Below are positions 35,267 to 47,000 of a DNA stretch of 64,000 nucleotides, piece by piece. This stretch comes from Amoebophrya sp. A120 (Eukaryota > Sar > Dinophyceae > Syndiniales > Amoebophryaceae): assembly GCA_905178155.1 (NCBI GenBank), contig CAJINV010000002.1, positions 11,720,591 through 11,784,590 on the forward strand, given 5' to 3'. The stretch's first letter is position 1. Each line of letters opens with the position of its first letter. The translations under genes and the position numbers were made by a program. Below the pieces are notes generated by a model that was not told the origin of the DNA, made no database searches, and saw only the letters and a program-made list of their open reading frames with translations.

Positions 35267-36347
35267 AAGACAACTAGGATCTCGTAACACGGGCGGCAGA
35301 TTTCATCCCGACGGGAGATGGTGAAAATGGATGGTTCCAGATGACGCTGCGAAGCTTCAACATCTATGAGTTCTGTTTGTGCCTTGTAGAACAAGAACCT
35401 AACTGGATAGATGCTGATAAGTGTTGTTGCAACAAGGAACTCAAGGATGTTGAGAAGATCCCCCACGACGAAGCGACGAAGTGATTATCAGTTGTCGAAT
35501 CGAGCGGACATACTGCGCTGCGTTGTGATGGTCGCCTAATGTAACGAGGAACCAGGGAAAACGAAAAACAATGATGCGGCACCACGCAGAATCCCCTAAG
35601 AAAGTATAACATATGATATCCCAGGCGGAGGAGAAGAAATATCGAAAAAGCATCGAACATTAAAAGAACAGCTGTAAGAAAATGTTGTCAAACGGTGCGT
35701 GGAGGAACGACGGGTAGTTGCGTGGTATGCTCACCTCCGTCGCACTCCGGAGAGGACTGTACGACTACCGTCGTGCCTGCACCACCGGGCTTAATTGAGT
35801 GGAAAGTACATGACTAGATCTGGACGGTGAAGAGAAATACAAGTACGCACTACGTACTTTTTACTCCTGCACTGATGTCCACCGCATTTGTAGTTGAGCA
35901 GTAATGGTGGAGCCTCGAAGTGCGCGCCTAGCTGTGTTGCGTAAACGCAGTGTGCACGCGCGTTTTGTGGGACCACACAGCAGACAAGGTTTTGATGAGA
36001 CACAGCACGCTACAACAAGTCTTTGGAAAAAAGAAAGCACATCCTATTGACACTTTCGTCGAAGTCGCAGATGCGCAGCGCTTTCTAAAAAGGAGAAGCA
36101 ATCCATTCGGACGAGGTGCATGTTCTTTCCTGGTGAACTCGTGTGGTTCTCGTAGCGCATGATCCAGAAGTGATGTAGGAGAGAAGGAGAACAAGCGGCC
36201 TGGAGTACATTACAACTACTCGTCTTTGTCGTGCTTCAGTTTCGAGCGTGTAAAAAAGCGTGTTTTTCTTTGTACAATGAATTATATGCGCAGGAAACTG
36301 ATGCTGATTTGGTTTTGGAGCATACGTAAAACAATTTTCATCCAGGA
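35267..36347. other. Intergenic spacer
   Basis: About 1.1 kb without a convincing gene. A 70-codon frame at 35950-36162 has no recognisable content. The sequence TTTTCATCCAG just before the next start codon could be a splice acceptor, so the next gene may have an upstream exon here. Confidence 0.4.
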
Positions 36348-37622
36348 ATGAGTCCGGTTACGGGAGACAGATGTGAAGATGAAAATGAGGTGGTGATAAT
36401 TCTCACACGGGAGACGGGCAGCAACGCCAAGCTGCAAGATGCGGTACTTGAGGGGATACACCGACGTGATGCAGAACTTGGACAGAAAATCGCAGTGCGG
36501 TTCCTGGAAGCGCCGGCCGTGTGTTTCCGTCCGCTGCCAATCGAGCGGAAGTTGCTCGAGGAAGCCGACGGAGAAAGATGCTTTTCTTGGGTGTGCCTCA
36601 CCTCGCCCGAGGCTGCGAGGCAATTTTGTCGTGCGCTAACCGCAGACCCAGGGCTGTTTCTCGCTTCTCTCCTAGGTGGAACGACGGGCCGTGCGAGCGG
36701 AGATGAAACCGCCACTGCTAAACATGTTGAGGCGGCAAGGATAGCCTGTGTGGGTGAGGCGACAGCGGAAGCGCTGCAAGTAGCTGTTGAGACGATTTTT
36801 TCTTCTGCTGCAGGAAACGAAGCTGGTAGTACCAATTCTGCTCCTGCCACACCCGCGCAGCGGCAAGAAAAAGTTGAGAAGCAGCTGCAAAAAGTCAAGC
36901 AGTGGGTGGAAACGCACAGTGCCGACTGCTTCATTCCCCCAACCGCAAATGCTAAGGCGCTCGGGAAAACGCTGCCGATCCGAGGACAGAAGGAGCCTGT
37001 CGATGGTGAGGGCTCCGCGCATTTTCCAAAAAATGTCAACCGAGTCCTTTTGCCCTGCAGTTCAGAGCAAAGGCCCGATTTAGCGCAGGGATTGACTTCG
37101 CGAGGCTTCGCCGTCGTGTCTCTCGCTACGTACGCTACGGGTGCGGTCGAAAGTCCTCCGTCGGAACTGGTGGAAAGCGGTTGCTTATATACAGGGCCGA
37201 CACACACCGTCGTGCCGAAGAGCACCCGGCCCACGTGTTTGTGGACATTTGCGTCCCCCTCCGCTGCGCAGGCGTGTTCGCGATGGTGCGAGCAGGGGAC
37301 AGATTTGCAGACGGGCTCGGTGCAGGCCGCTGCCTGCATAGGCGAAACGACTGCGGAAGCCTGTCGCAGGTTCTTTCCGCACGCAGAGGTTTTTTGTCCG
37401 GACGACAGTCCGGGGGTAGGTCCGTGGGCGGAGACAATTCTAGCGTGGCTCGCTACTAATACTAAACATGGCAAAGAGCAGCGGACTGGAGGTTGTAGTG
37501 CAGGAACAAGAACTGTAGTAGAAAATGATGATGTTCCGACGGCCCAAATGAGGAAGGGGGGGGCCGCCGAGAGCGTCCGAACTGCGTCGGGGGGGCGTTG
37601 CACGATAAGGCAAGCGGCTTAG
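36348..37622 (+). CDS. hemD: Uroporphyrinogen-III synthase
   Basis: This enzyme closes and rearranges hydroxymethylbilane to uroporphyrinogen III in heme synthesis. The 424-aa frame shows the two-lobed HemD pattern. It opens with VVIILTRETGSN, then RFLEAPAVCF, SWVCLTSPEAARQF (the TSP motif) and ACVGEATAEAL. The second lobe has ANAKALGKTLP, VLLPCSSEQRPDLAQGL, FASPSAAQAC and ACIGETTAEACRRFF. A Gln/Lys-rich insert lies at about residues 150-190. Conserved sequence ends near residue 375 (WAETILAWL). The last 45 residues are encoded by a dispersed repeat and by low-complexity sequence. No transit peptide is seen, but an upstream exon cannot be excluded. Confidence 0.85.
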   Translation: MSPVTGDRCEDENEVVIILTRETGSNAKLQDAVLEGIHRRDAELGQKIAVRFLEAPAVCFRPLPIERKLLEEADGERCFSWVCLTSPEAARQFCRALTADPGLFLASLLGGTTGRASGDETATAKHVEAARIACVGEATAEALQVAVETIFSSAAGNEAGSTNSAPATPAQRQEKVEKQLQKVKQWVETHSADCFIPPTANAKALGKTLPIRGQKEPVDGEGSAHFPKNVNRVLLPCSSEQRPDLAQGLTSRGFAVVSLATYATGAVESPPSELVESGCLYTGPTHTVVPKSTRPTCLWTFASPSAAQACSRWCEQGTDLQTGSVQAAACIGETTAEACRRFFPHAEVFCPDDSPGVGPWAETILAWLATNTKHGKEQRTGGCSAGTRTVVENDDVPTAQMRKGGAAESVRTASGGRCTIRQAA

Positions 37623-37688
37623 CACGGTGCCGAGGGTGTTTGTCCAGGTGTCTATGTGCCTATGTATATAATGGCTGAGCTGACTGCA

Positions 37689-38130
37689 TTTAGATCGCCC
37701 CGGACCGGGGGGGGAGAGTAAGGCAACACCATACCAACGGGGGGAGATGGAAGGGCCGCGGAGGGTTGCGGGAGGTTGCGCTGGTTTCTGGGTCTACCCA
37801 GATAGCCTCCTACCCGTACATGCTTGCGCTACTTTATCACTTTTCTTTTTTTAAAAAAAAGAAAACCTTGACGCTATATAAGCTCGAGGGAGTGAGGAAG
37901 CACTATAGCAACGGGGGGAGAAGCGTTGCGGGGGGTTGCGCTGGTTTCTGGATCTACCCAAATACAGACCCACGCACACAGATGCTACTATATTACTTCT
38001 TTAAAAAATAAAAAAAAAGAAGGGCCGCAATATGCCCAGCAAATCACATATAAGCGGCGGGGAGTAGGGAAGCGCGATAGCATAGCAGCGGGGGGGGAGG
38101 CGTTGTGGTGGGTGGCGGTGGGTGGCGGTG
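37689..38130 (+). repeat. Degenerate tandem repeat, three units of about 175 bp
   Basis: Units start near 37707, 37887 and 38055. Each has a GGNGAGTNAGGNAGCRC-like opening, an AACGGGGGGAG-like block and a GGTTGCGCTGGTTTCTG-type segment (units 1 and 2; diverged in unit 3). An A/T homopolymer patch ends units 1 and 2. Confidence 0.7.
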
Positions 38131-38403
38131 GATTCGCGTGCTATGTGTATGTCTATATCATATAGATATATATACATGTACATGTAAGCACAGACTTTTC
38201 TAATATGCATATCTGCATATGCGGGGGGGGGAGGCTCGCGCGCACGTTTTCGCCCCTCGGTTCTTTTTCTTTTTTCAAAATTGAGAAACACGCCGGAGAC
38301 CCATTGCGCTGCAGTTCTTGCACAAGTAGCAAAAAAATGCCAATCGCGATGGTGTTGCACCTATTTGCTCTCATACCAGGAACAAGAACTGTAGAAGTAG
38401 AAA

Positions 38404-38470
38404 ATGATGATGTTCCGCCGGCCCAAATGATGATGTTCCGCCGGCCCAAAATGATGATGTTCCGCCGGCG
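38404..38470 (+). repeat. Three tandem copies of a 24-25 bp motif
   Basis: ATGATGTTCCGCCGGCCCAA occurs three times in tandem, the last copy truncated. The preceding 25 bases (AGGAACAAGAACTGTAG plus AAAATG) match sequence before the copy at the 3' end of hemD (about 37502). Confidence 0.85.
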
Positions 38471-39137
38471 TCCTTGCCAGGGGCGCCCGGACTATGGCGA
38501 CCGGCTTTGGCGGTCTCGCTGGTGCGTTTGGTGGTCGTGCGGTGCTGTTCGGCACGTCGCGTCGTAGTTGTTCCGTTCGGCGCGTCGCGTCGTAGCTGTT
38601 CTGGCCTTTTACCGTTTCCTTGAGGCGTTCGTCTTCAGACACGGCGGAGTGCTCGTCTGGAGTCGAAAAAAGGGGCCGCTGCGAACTCGAAAAGCCCGAA
38701 ACCCGCTCGTGTCTGGAGACCAACGTCGCGACTGTTCGTCTTCAGACTGGGCGAGATGCTTGTTTCCGGCCGTCAGCTAAACCGGTACCTCGTCTCGTTC
38801 CGGGGGCAAGGGTTAAGAACCGCTCGCCGGGCTTTCGTGTTCACAGCAATGCGAAGTGGGGACTTTGCTATTTGCTAGTGCGTCCTGCGCCCTGTTCTGC
38901 GTCCCGCGCCACTACTGCCTTTTACCGTTTCCCGGGGCCTAGAAGGACGGTAAATGTTTGCGGCTGGAGATGGTTGTTTGCTGCTGGGCGGGCTTCGTGG
39001 CGAGAAGCGGGTGGCGCAGGGAGTGCGCACTATCGCGGTCGGCCTCGCTGGGGATCGTTGCTGGTGTTCGTTTGAAGATGTTGTTGGTGTGGGTGGACGC
39101 GTCAGTTCGTTGCAGCAGAGAATCGCGACTCTGGGGG

Positions 39138-39480
39138 AAAATCACCAGCAACAGGCCCCGAGCTCCCCTGTCGCGGTCGCTCGGACTATGTCGGACTGTT
39201 CTGGGTCACTGCTCTCTTGTCGCGCTGCTGGTTGTCGCAATCTTACAATGCGGCCTGCACGCGTGTTGGAGGGGCTTGCTGGTGTGTGCTAACAGGTTTT
39301 CTTGTTGGAGAGTGATAACAGAAGAAGATGAAAGATAAATCACCAGCTTTAGACCCCGAGCGTCCTTGCCTAGGTTGCTCGTACTATGACGGTCTGCACT
39401 GGGTCACTGGTTGTTATCTTCTGTTACGCTATTCGTGGACATGCGGTAGTAGACGGTCTTGCCACGTGTGGGTTCTTGCG
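39138..39480 (+). repeat. Diverged direct duplication, period about 200 bp
   Basis: AATCACCAGCAACAGGCCCC (about 39138) and AATCACCAGCTTTAGACCCC (about 39338) open two copies that continue with similar GAGC...CTCGGACTATG / CTCGTACTATG and CTGGGTCACTG segments. A weaker related piece is at about 38469. Confidence 0.65.
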
Positions 39481-39763
39481 TCTCGTCCTAGCTCCTCGGC
39501 TTCCATCCACCTGGGTCCACCTCCGTCCACGGTTTTCTCGCTTCGCTGCTGCTAGCAGAATGCAATCGTCCACGACAGTGCTGCAACGCGCGAGCAGAAC
39601 CGCAACGGGAAGAAGTTGACGAAACGTCGGGACGTAATGAACGAAAGATAGGAGACAAGGGGAACACGACGGGGACCGGCGTGTAGCAAGGCCAGTCTCT
39701 AGAACGCGCGGGGGTTCATCTTTTCTTTCAAACTACACAGGATGTTAAAGTTCACCTACAAGT

Positions 39764-39813
39764 GAGATCCGCCGGCCCAAATGAGATGATGATGTTCCGC
39801 CGGCCCAAATGAG
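39764..39813 (+). repeat. Two dispersed copies of the GATGTTCCGCCGGCCCAAAT motif
   Basis: GATCCGCCGGCCCAAATGAG is followed directly by GATGATGTTCCGCCGGCCCA. This is the same motif as the cluster at 38404 and the copy inside the 3' end of hemD. Confidence 0.8.
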
Positions 39814-41083
39814 GAAGCTTTCTTGCGACGCCGAACTTCAAAGACACGCCCATGTTGATTCTTGACAGTTAGAAGAGCAGCCGCCAAACGATGACAGCAA
39901 TTGCGAGCGAGGCGTTTGTTTCCTCGCCCGCGCCCTGTTGCTTCGCTCCGATATTTGAATTTGACCACTATCAGTTTGCATGCATTGCAGCACTTCTGCT
40001 GTAAAGTTTTTGTGGAGATGAAGGTCGTGGATCGCAGAAGATCAAAAACGAGAACGCGCTGTCATAAAGGGTTCTGAAATTCAAAGTAAGTAGTTTTGGT
40101 TTGCACAAAAGGAAATCTGAAATTCAATTCTCGGTTGAAAAAATAAATGCAACATTCTCACCAGATCGAGTTCCATTCACTCAGGTCTCATTCGTGTTTG
40201 ATCGCTCTAAAGAGGGACGAAAAACGTTGCCGGATCTAGGATCTTGCCAAGGAGGATGTAAGTTTCTGCATCGTGGCAGATTGGAAGCTAGCGCACGAAA
40301 TGTAAATGCGACCGTTCACCAGAGAAGAATCATCCGACCAGACTATTAGCATTTGAAGATCTACTTGTTTCATGGGAAAAGCAGAATAACGATGATCAAC
40401 GCAAAATTGACGATCGTATTCGTCCGTCGCACAATGATGGATAGGAAAAATGAAACACCAGCTTGTGTAAAAAGTATGATTTTTCTGGACAAGTTCTCCA
40501 GGGCGCCTTTAGACGTAGGTAGAAAAGACCTCATGATATGAATGGAGTGCTGACACGTTAGCCTAGCGATATTAGCCCGAAGTTGTCTTTATCACGAGTA
40601 TCAGATTAGTTACGTATACGTGATTCGCTTTTCCTTGTCGCGCTAAGTAAAGCACTTGCTATCCCCCGTTTCCATGCGAGAAGATCTATGTTGATCTTGC
40701 TTTCGTAAAGATCTCTATGTAGCGGCGACGTTTTGTGTAAGATAAGTGTCTGTTGCTAGCTATAGTTTAATGCTGCAAGAAGAACTACTAGTTCTTAGCT
40801 GTATTCCCATATTTCATGCGAACTGTCAGCCATTGACGGTGTTTTCTGGCGGAGGACTGTGACGCTAACGTCGAGTACATCCACCTAGTGAAGAAATCAA
40901 CTTATCTTTTACAAACTTCAGAAAGCGGAAAACAAGGCAAGGTCCTTAAAACCTGGGACTAACTGTAAGATGATTCTGCGGCAAGTTTACATCGTTACGG
41001 CTGCAAATCCAAGAATTTTGGCAACGTGTGCGCACTAGAAAGTTGCATGCTTCTAGCCACACACCGAAATTCCACCGTAGAAA

Positions 41084-44000
41084 ATGTACATGTTTGGTAA
41101 AAAAGGCCAACAGCAGCTGCAACACGCGAACAATAAGACCAGGAGCGGAGACGATGATGGCGTCGATGTTCCGAGTCGGAGGTCGAGCAGTCCGATAGCC
41201 ATGGGCCGGGAGAGCACGACCTGCTGCGAGTCGGATTCCGGGATGGAGAAAGTCGCATCCTGGGAGGTAAGGGATGTGGATTTTGCAAGCCAAGGAAGCG
41301 CAACAAGAGCGCGCGCTGCCAGCCGCGAAGATGCGAAAAACGCTGAGGATCGCCTGCTGCCGCGGAACCGTTCCTCTGCTCGCGAGACGGTGAGCTCGTA
41401 CGGCGGAAATTTGAAGAATGGACCGCCCCCATTCTCGCAGCGGAGCAGTCGCCGGAATTCCGTGGCGTCAGTGACGCCGATCGAAGGACGCGATGACGAC
41501 GTGAATTCTGAGCGCAGCGAAACGAGCATATTCATTCCCCATCACGACGGCTCTTCCGGCGCAGGTTTCGGTAGTGGGTTTTACGGGTCCATGATGCAGG
41601 ACCAGATAATGCAGACGCAGGGGAAGGCAGCCGTGACAGAAGCAGAAAATGCGGAACAAGAGGAGATGGCGCAGAACAACGACCACGATGCGCAAAAGCG
41701 GGTCAGTTGCACGGCGTCTTGGGGCTTTTGGACGTGGGCGGCGGTCGTGTTGGCGACCCTATCTATTGTGGGTGCGCTCGCGGTGGGTATCTTCTACCTG
41801 GTCAAGCACTTCCAGGGTAGTGGCGGAAGTGAGCAGAAGATGCAGCTGCTCCAAATAGCGCCCGAGTTTTCTTTCAAGGACCTGCTTCTGGCCATATCTG
41901 CATCCGCTGCAGTCAACAACGGCGGGGCTCTGCAGCAGCAGGCGGCGGCTGACGTGGATCCTGCCGCCCCCGACCAACCAGAAGCAGGTGTGCAGAGCGT
42001 ACACTTTTTGGCGCCAAACAGGTCGGTGCAGGGAAAGCAGACGGCGATGATGCACAGAGAAGCGACAGAGATGTCCACCGCGTTCCAACACCTCGCCCAG
42101 CACCCGCACGAGCACTACCCGGAACATTGCAAAGTGGGGAACAACGATCGGTTGACGCCCAACCAGAAGCTGCTTTGGATGCGGCTGGTGAACATGCCAA
42201 TCGGCCCACTGGATCGGTTGGGCGCCGAAGGGCGGGAGTCTGTCATCCGGGTGGCGGACGCTCGGAAAACGTCGCTGAAGGAGCTAAAGCAGCGACTCGA
42301 AGCCGGTCTCCGACAGCATGTGAAGAACCTGAAGACGTTTCTGAATTTATTCGTCGATGCGGCGGAGCAACAGCCGGGCGATTTGGAGAACTACGTGGAT
42401 GCCGTGCTGGAGCGCGCCAAGATTCCCGTTTCCGAAGTCGGTGAAAAGGCATGCATCGCGGAGCATTTTCTGCGCATGCTGCAGTTGATTTCGGAAAAGT
42501 TTGAGCGCGAACAGCAAGGTTCTACACCACAGGGAAACGTCGACCCAGACGGACCCAACGGGGAGACGCGCACTGCCACCGTCCCCCTGCTGGCCCTCAG
42601 TTTGTGCGACGAAAGCGAGCAGCTGGAGCGGCTGTGCGAAGACGACAACGTGAAACTTTCGAAACTGCTGGCGGCGTTGCCTCGCGACGCCACGTCGGTG
42701 AGCTCCGCGCAGCGCGAAGACGACTCCGGTGCGGGCGCGGGCACGCAGCGCCGCATTATTAAAGTGGCACTGGCACGCGGAGACGAGGACGATGGACCGC
42801 AGCAGGCAAACCAGGGCGCACTGCTGGTACCAAGTACGCCGGACCAGGGATGGGCCATCGGCGGATTCCGCTTCCGCTGGGCGCAGGTGGACGTGACGAG
42901 CGATACCGCGAATGTCGGCTCGGAGCCACAGTTTCGGGAGGAAAGCACCGTTTCCTCGATGCTGGACAGCATGAATGCCATCACGTGGGACAACGCCAAA
43001 CACAAGGCCAGAGTGCAGGTGCGGAAAAGCTTTGGTTTCTGTTGAAAAAGATAAACAGAACAAGTTTTGTTTCTGTTGATGATGCTGTTCTTAATTCTTG
43101 TTTACGACTGTGCATGTATGATGATGCATTTCGAGGGTATAATTGAGTCGGTGTATTTTGACCGAGTACCTGTCACAGTTTGTACTTTGTAGCAATCATC
43201 TCCTGCTGCCGCACACATGCTTCGTTTTTTTTGCTGAAAGTATGTTCATTTTTAATTTTCAAATTTAGGTCGTGTACCAGCGCGAGAACGACCAGCCGCC
43301 ATTGCAAGTCGTGGAGCAGAATTTCAGCCCGGACGAGGTACGCAGGCATTCGCAGGATGCTGGCGGCGACGTGGCTTCGATGCCCCCGTTGCAACAGTGG
43401 CTTCACTGGGCGAAGTTGCTCTTGTTTCGGTCGGCGGTGATCGCGCACGAAAAAGCCGTGTTTTTTGAACTCGAGGGATTCCCGCTGAACGGCGCCGACG
43501 CTGAGGGCAACACGTGGTTCGAGGTGTTGGGAGACGCGAACACCGTATTGCGGGAGACGGACGTGATCGCGCTGTCGCACGACGACCTAGCGTGGCACAA
43601 GATCTTTCGTCCCCTGTTCGCGGACTCCTGCGAGGGGGCGCGGGCGAAGCAAAACCCGAACAAACGCGGCGGTCAGCCGTGTTCGTTGGAAGAGAAAGCC
43701 ATTCCCTATGTGCAGTTCCAGGCGGCGGACGACAATAACGACATCCCGGCTCATTTTCAGTACATCGCCACCCACCGCACCCGCATCCGCGGCCGGAAGG
43801 CGAGCTGCGGGCTCGCGGCCGAGCCCCATCGCCAGTGCGTGTACTTTCGTAGCTTGAACGGCAAAAGGTATAAGATCCCGCTGCGCACCGACGACCACCT
43901 TCGGGAGCTGGTGCGGGAATCCGGTCAGGACCTTGTTGGCGCCGACTGGCGCTGGGTTGCGGCGCGGAAGGAGTTGCACCTCCACCACAAGTATCAAATG

Positions 44001-47000
44001 CAAAAATGTCTGGGTCTGGAAGAATTCGTGTTTGTCATGCTTGTCTGGCATGATTCTTAAATCTGTGATGCACGTTCCCCAAGAGCCCCATTTTTCTGTG
44101 ATGCAGAAGCGCAGTTTGTCATGCAGAATAGCCAACACCTAGGAGCTCAGAAACTTGTCATGCTGAGCCAGCATCTGTAGCCTCATGATGAGACGCCACC
44201 CAGCATCACAAGTTTCCAGACCCAGACATTTTTACTTTTGATAACAAGAAGGCGGCGGCAAGTGCGGCCGCAGCTCCCGTTGGATCAAACACTGCTGCGC
44301 CCCCACCGGCGGGGAAAGCGGTAGCGCCCGCGGCTGCCGGAAATGGGGCTGCCGTTATTACAATGAAAAATGCCCCCACCCCCGAACTTGCAAGCATTTG
44401 TATTGCAAATCTTTCCAAATGAAACATTCGCCCTCTTGCGTGTATCAGCATCACAGATTTCCGATCGTGAATAGCAAAAATTTGTATTGCAAAAGATCCC
44501 AGCAAGAGCGGTGCTTGTCATGCAAGCGATGCGAAACACGACTAGAATCTGCATCAGAAAGATTCGTACTCCTTTCATGCATGACAAAAAGCTTTCATTT
44601 GGAAACTTCGCATCACAAATTCTTGCAATTTCAGGGGTGGGGGGCATTTTTCACTGTGATAGCCGTTGTAACGAATCCAGGCAGTGCAGCTGGCGCAGGA
44701 CAAGGCGCGGCTGCACCGCCCGGAGCGGTGACTAGTGGAGTTGGACTCGGGACGGAGTTGACGCAGGCGGTTTCCAACGTAGCCAACGCCCTTTTCGACG
44801 GTTCTGGCCAACACGGGAACGGGCAAAGCCAGAGCGGCCAGAGCGGGCAGCTACTTACGACAGCAGGACAGGTGGTTGGAAGTGCGGCAGCTACCGCGGT
44901 CGGTAGTTTCGCAACGGGGCTCCAGCGGGGCTGGCAGGCTGGACGTACGGCACCACCTCCAGGCGCTATCGCAACCGCAGGGACAAATCCAGCGGCCGGG
45001 GGGGGCGCAGTTGGAGCCACGAACCCAGGTGCGGCCGCTGTTGCGGCGCCGGAAGGATTGGGGCAGCGCATGGCACAAGCGGTCGATAACCAAATCCCGC
45101 ACCTGGCAGCAGGGACCGAGGCCATCGCGGCGGCGGTGGGCGAAGGGGCAGTGGCCGTCTTGAGCGCCGCACGGCAGGGCGCGCTGCAGGGAGCGGGCTT
45201 GTCGTCTGCCGTCAACACCGGAGCCGCGGCCCCCGCAATTACTGGCACCGCCAACGCCGTAGCAACTCCGAATATCGGCAACGCAGCAACGCCGACCGGC
45301 AACGCAGCTTCGTCGCAGACGATGCAGGACTCGATCAGAGCACGGATTCCAGAAGTAGTAGAAGCCGTCCAGCCGGTCGCCGATATGGAGAGAAAAAAGT
45401 TTATCATAGTCACTAATTTGCAGGGTTTGCATTACAAATTTTCTTAGCATCACAAATTTTCCTTGTATTGCAGAAACACTAGGGAAATCCCTAATAAAGT
45501 TTGGCTGTGATGCATTTTTACGCATGACAATTGCAAAAATGCGCATCAGTGATCGTGACGAACTTTTTTTGTTTGATAGCCGAGGCGAGCGGCGCACTAC
45601 TACGAGCCAGCGCAATAGCCGCGGGAACTAGCGTTGCCAGAGGGCTTTTCTCGACCGCGGATCCTGCAGCCACAGTACCGGCATCACCGCAAGTAGCACC
45701 TCCGGAAACAGGGGGTACCGTGGCGACACAAGCGGGCGCGGGACTCGCGGGTGCACCGCCAGGACCAGTAGCGTCTGTGCAAAATGGCGCAACACCTGCC
45801 CCCGCGACCCCTGCGCAGACGACGCAGGAGTGGATCAGAGCACAAAGTCCAGTTGTGGTAGGAGCGATCGAGCCAGTTGCGCGGGAGGGCGGTGCATTAA
45901 TACGAGCCAGCGCAATAGCCGCGGGAACTAGCGTTGCCAGAGGGCTTTTCTCGACCGCGGATCCTGCAGCCACAGTACCGGCACCACCGCAAGTAGCACC
46001 TCCGGAAACAGGGGGTACCGTGGCGACACAAGCGGGCGCGGGACTCGCGGGTGCACCGCCAGGACCAGTAGCGTCTGTGCAAAATGGCGCAACACCTGCC
46101 CCCGCGACCCCTGCGCAGACGACGCAGGAGTGGATCAGAGCACAAAGTCCAGTTGTGGTAGGAGCGATCGAGCCAGTTGCGCGGGAGGGCGGTGCATTAA
46201 TACGAGCCAGCGCAATAGCCGCGGGAACTAGCGTTGCCAGAGGGCTTTTCTCGACCGCGGATCCTGCAGCCACAGTACCGGCACCACCGCAAGTAGCACC
46301 TCCGGAAACAGGGGGTACCGTGGCGACACAAGCGGGCGCGGGACTCGCGGGTGCACCGCCAGGACCAGTAGCGTCTGTGCAAAATGGCGCAACACCTCCC
46401 CCCGCGACCTCTCCGCAAACGACGCAGGAGTGGATCAGAGCACAAAGTCCAGTTGTGGTAGGAGCGATCGAGCCAGTTGCGCGGGAGGGCGGTGCATTAA
46501 TACGAGCCACCGCGATAGCTGCGGGCCGGAGCGCTATCGAGGGTCTTTTTCCGACCGGGAACAGTGGAGCTGCAGCACCTGCAACACGGACGGAGGACCC
46601 GGAAGGGATCGCAGCTACGGCCACGGTCGCGGCGCATGCCCCAGTCGCTGGGGGTGCAATCGCGCCGCCGGATCCCGCTGCGGTGCCTGTCGCCGCAAGC
46701 CCAGAACAGCGGACGACGGCAGAATCTATTGCGGCACAAATACCATACGCCACACAAGCGGTCGCGCCGGTCGCGACAGCGGCTGGACAACTTCTTCGCT
46801 CAACTGCGATAACAGCTGGGGAAGGTCTCGTGGAGGGCCTTGGCTTTACGACACGCGCCGGCACGAATCCGCAGGCGGCCACAAGCGCTGCTCAAGAACC
46901 GCAAGTACCCGCGACAGGCGCAGAAGCGTCCACCCTTGGTGCACCAAGTGAAGATCGTCCCGGACAAGAAGTCGGAGACCAGTCGTCGTCCGTGATAAGA

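Larger units (their letters stand above)
37623..41083. other. Repeat-rich intergenic region
   Basis: This 3.5-kb spacer contains a three-unit degenerate tandem repeat, clustered and dispersed copies of a 25-bp motif, a 28-bp duplication (38548-38600), a 200-bp diverged duplication and an AT dinucleotide stretch (about 38150-38180). From about 39.8 to 41.08 kb the sequence is non-repetitive and rich in GATC. No open frame has convincing coding character. Confidence 0.6.

Noticed and set aside
36338-37603. 421-codon minus-strand frame opposite hemD
   Set aside because: The plus strand has clear HemD motifs across the same span, and the minus frame has Ser/Ala/Cys-rich shadow composition.
37799-37870. 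Possible DNA transposon ends around TTTTTTTAAAAAAAA
   Set aside because: The inverted repeat is only a T/A homopolymer patch with no target duplication.
45601-46500. Possible CRISPR or satellite array
   Set aside because: The units are contiguous without spacers and keep an open frame. This is a coding tandem duplication.
45518-46882. 454-codon minus-strand frame with 100-aa repeats
   Set aside because: It is the complement of the 300-bp tandem array, which stays open because the period is a multiple of three. The plus frame is linked by splicing to upstream exons.
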